Shown: positions 61,143 to 64,000 of the stretch, one piece after another
How the letters are laid out: each line of letters starts with the position of its first letter
Position numbering within the stretch: position 1 is the first letter of the stretch
Assembly: GCF_001640805.2 (NCBI RefSeq)
Contig: NC_066853.1
Location: 21,351,242-21,415,241 of the forward strand
Reading direction: 5' to 3'
DNA from: Lates calcarifer
Taxonomy: Eukaryota; Chordata; Actinopteri; Centropomidae
DNA: 64,000 bases
The notes under the pieces: model-generated
Database searches by the model: none
Seen by the model: only the letters and a program-made list of their open reading frames with translations
Told to the model about the DNA's origin: nothing
Translations under genes and position numbers: made by a program

Positions 61143-63218
61143 GGGGGGGCTACAGTGGGTGAGTGACACTGCGTCAGTCTGTAGGAACCTGAGCTCTCAG
61201 CTGGCAGGGTGTGTTCTCTTCAGTCCAGTCTGGTCCCTGTGTTTCCAGCTTCTCAGTACCACTCCCTATCTACTCACTGACACATTTACACTGACTATCA
61301 CACTGTCAGTTATGTTTATTGTACACAAAATGAGCACATCTACAGTTTATATTATTTGTTCTGCTCTTCATGTGTAGATTTATGAGGCGCTGTTGTTCAA
61401 AGCAGATTTCAGTGCTGCTCAGTAAACGGTAAAGACAAAATCATCTGATCAAGTGAAGGTAGATGTGGCAAAGATCAAATTATTACAGTGGTGACCATAG
61501 GTGCAAGAGGTGCTACAGGAAGTCATCATCACTTATGTTAGACTGACATGCTTCATCTGATTGTATACTACAGACTTTAGTTTAAAGGTACAGAAGTTGT
61601 AACACACACCACACATGCAGCTGCTTTTTTAGAAACACTTTAGAAACACACCTTCTCAACAAAGATGCTCTGAGGACAATAACAGAGTCTAAAAATATTG
61701 GGAAAAAAGAAAAGAAGAAAAAAAAATATTTTTTTCCCTCTTATATAACTGTAATAGTCCCTCTTCAACCTGTCTCTTCCGCTTTATCCACAGTACAACT
61801 CCATCGTAAGGACAATAGGGGACTGAAGCAGTGAACTCAGTTCGAGATCAAACTGTAGCTTTTTACCCAGACTCACCTCTGAGTGTGTTTCAAGAAAAGA
61901 ACAGGTGTATGCCCAAAGGCTGCATGGCTAAACACGCTGTGTCTCTATATGATACAGTAGCTGTAACACATGATAAGTATGCTCTCACTCCAGTCCTCAC
62001 CTTGTTTGTGTTTTTCCACAGTCACATTAAATATTATGGGTTGACAACTCAGACAACTTACTGCTTGCTTATGTTCAACAGTGTTAAGTTGTTTTGTCCT
62101 GATAATATTTTCTCCAGACTTAAAAATCCTTTGTTAGCGTTTCTTCTTCATACAGTATCTGCAGTGGAGTAGTGTTTGTCCTGGACTCATCCGTCACTTG
62201 ATTTAATGATTGTACCCCCAAAAGCTGTGGAAATGAAGTGGTCTGTGAGCTGTTATAGAAAAACACTAAAAAGAATATTCAGCCCATGAAAAAGCCTGAA
62301 GCACTAACATACTTCTTGTCAACATGCAGGGGCACATGGACATTTATTTTTAGCCTTAATCCAAACCTTCCCACTGATATCCATTTCTCCATATGTTGGG
62401 ACAGTTTTTTGTCTTTATAAATAGTGTGTGACACCATATCTAAATTGTAAGAAGGAGAATAACTTTTTAAAAAGGCTGTACTTTATTATAAAGTTTTTTT
62501 TTTTTTTATTCTGAGTGTAATTATTACTTTTGTTAATGATTAATTAATTATGTTATTTGTCGATCCGAGATTCAGTCAATAAAATGTAAGAAATGCCCAT
62601 CACAATTCCCCAGATGCCAAGGTAACATCTTCATATTGAAAATTGCTTGTTTTGTTCAACCAAAAGTCCCAAGCTCAAAGCTATTTAAATTACAACAGAA
62701 GAAAAGACTTGAACAATTCATCCATCATCAAAATTGTTGATGAACTTCCTCGTGTACTGATTAATGGACTGATTATTTTTAGTTCCACACATTCTCACTG
62801 ACTTTCTGCAGTGTGTTGTCAAAGTGCTACTTCATGGCAGAGCTGTGAGTTTTCTGAAGAAGCGTTCTCAACATGCTCATTTTTAGATTTGGCAGATCAA
62901 CGTCATGCCAAGTGTGATGAGGTGATGATGACTACGAGTCTGTGAATCCTCCTCTGACCTTAAATCTTCCCTCTCTCATTGACCTGTATCCTCCTCTCCC
63001 TTCTGTTCCTTTCTTTCGTTCCTACGTCAGACATACCTCTCTAACTCCTCTTCCCCTCCTCCCCCCACCCATTCATTCTCATTCATTCTTGACACCCCCC
63101 ACCCTCCAGCCCACGCTCACACAATCCCTCTCTCCTCCTCTTCTCTCATTCAATTCATTTACAGTCTCAAGGGGGGCATCAGGCTGTGACCCACCATGAC
63201 CTCTACATTCATGAGACC

Positions 63219-63219
<1 letters not shown>

Positions 63220-63273
<54 letters not shown>
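63220..63273. repeat. (GT)n microsatellite
   Basis: Near-perfect TG run of over 50 bases. A poly(T) run follows at 63305-63324. Confidence 0.95.
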
Positions 63274-63276
<3 letters not shown>

Positions 63277-63304
63277 TACATGCCATATGTGAATGTGCAC
63301 ACAC

Positions 63305-63324
63305 TTTTTTTTTTTTTTTTTTTT
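63305..63324. repeat. poly(T) tract, about 20 nt
   Basis: Uninterrupted T run just right of the GT microsatellite. Confidence 0.9.
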
Positions 63325-63621
63325 GCATTTATGTGTGTGAACGTGTGAGGCGTGTTTGCTCATGTTAGTCGGCATGTCTTGATGTCCTGTGTGTGATTGT
63401 GTGTGATAACTTCTGGAAGTGGTGACAAAGTGACAGAGGGGGGATGTTGGACTGAAATCCAGCCCCGGTCCTTTAAAGGAAAGAGGAGCAGTAAATCTTT
63501 CTACAAATACATCATTCAGGATAAACCACTGCTCTGTCCAATCCTCCACTAGCTGTCCCTCTCTTCCCACTATCACCCCTCCTCTTTTCTTTCTCTTTTC
63601 CTCTGTCTAAACCTCTACTGT

Positions 63622-63649
63622 TTCTCTCTCTCTCTCTCTTCTCTCTCTG
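63622..63649. repeat. (CT)n polypyrimidine run
   Basis: Pyrimidine run followed by GC-richer sequence. Confidence 0.85.
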
Positions 63650-63980
63650 CTTTACCACTGCAGCAGCGTCAGGCAAGCTGGAGACAGAGAGTACAGCTGC
63701 CTGGGAGTGCTGCAGCGAGGAAGAGAGGGATGGTAGAAGGGGGGTGGTGTGCGTAGTGCAGGAGGGGAAGAATAAAACAAAAGCAGAGGAGTCGTGAGCT
63801 CGGCTGTTAGTGGAGACCGGCGTGCTTCCGTCCATCAAAGCAGCAAAAATAAAACAAAGCTCCTCTTCTGTTTTTCACTGTTTCTTTCCCCTCACAATCA
63901 TCCGTCCTGCTGCTTTGACACCAATTAAAGCCCACCTCCCCCCTCCACCTCCTCCAGCTCAGCATCATTAGCCGTGACCG
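63650..63980 (+). promoter_or_regulatory. sptbn4: Candidate internal promoter / alternative first exon of sptbn4
   Basis: GC-richer purine-rich block after a CT run, with scattered CpGs and a good donor CCG|GTGAGC at 63980/63981. No coding frame of the spectrin type is present, so if it is an exon it is a non-coding first exon. It lies just after the exons for repeats 1-9, the point where the mammalian short isoform Sigma6 begins. Inference only. Confidence 0.35.
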
Positions 63981-64000
63981 GTGAGCCTGGAGGCACTGCC

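Larger units (their letters stand above)
60024..64000 (+). other. sptbn4: sptbn4 intron after coding exon 23 (runs off the window)
   Basis: At least 4 kb of intronic sequence after the last visible coding exon. It carries GT and poly(T) runs and, at its right end, a GC-richer block that may be an alternative first exon. Confidence 0.75.

Noticed and set aside
63079..63576. 165-codon minus-strand open frame
   Set aside because: Its centre is the (GT)n and poly(T) tract read backwards; no recognisable domain.
1..64000. CRISPR arrays, operons, phage or bacterial systems
   Set aside because: The window is intron-containing vertebrate DNA; the only direct repeats are microsatellites.

Overview
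The window is nuclear DNA from a vertebrate, almost certainly a spiny-rayed (acanthomorph) teleost. The genes are split by GT-AG introns. Introns and spacers are AT-rich and full of (GT)n/(CA)n, (GA)n and poly(T) tracts. Several stretches resemble repeats common in teleost genomes, including a tRNA-derived SINE with the tail core 'GTAAGCAGCTTTGGA'. I found no bacterial, viral or CRISPR content.

Four protein-coding genes are supported. (1) kcnk6 (TWIK-2 two-pore K+ channel), plus strand: its last two coding exons, 3380-3772 and 8929-9179. The first coding exon must lie upstream of the window. (2) sertad3, minus strand: one coding exon 13732-14838 (368 aa), a long 3'UTR ending near 11425, and a GC-richer promoter near 15.84-15.96 kb. 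(3) blvrb (biliverdin-IXbeta reductase/flavin reductase), minus strand: a complete five-exon gene, 21118 down to 17865, 209 aa. (4) sptbn4 (beta-IV spectrin), plus strand: a probable non-coding first exon near 22.8-23.2 kb, then 23 coding exons from 35706 to 60023. These encode 1,284 in-frame codons covering the two calponin-homology domains and about nine spectrin repeats. The rest of the gene lies beyond the window.

Layout: kcnk6 and sertad3 converge tail to tail with about 0.7-1.4 kb between their poly(A) signals. sertad3 and blvrb are in tandem on the minus strand. blvrb and sptbn4 diverge from a 1.6 kb interval. The order and orientation sertad3(-)-blvrb(-)-sptbn4(+) is the same as on human 19q13.2, which supports the orthology calls. 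The genes do not form a common pathway: potassium leak channel, E2F/cell-cycle transcriptional co-regulator, haem/flavin redox enzyme, and axon-initial-segment/node cytoskeleton.

No novel biological system is evident. The observations most worth checking are a likely GC-AG intron in sptbn4, a candidate internal promoter and first exon at the right end that could drive a short beta-IV (Sigma6-like) isoform, microsatellites placed directly against sptbn4 splice sites, and a ZNF143 + E2F + Sp1 cluster in the sertad3 promoter. All exon limits come from reading frame, splice consensus and remembered family alignment. No search or RNA evidence was available.
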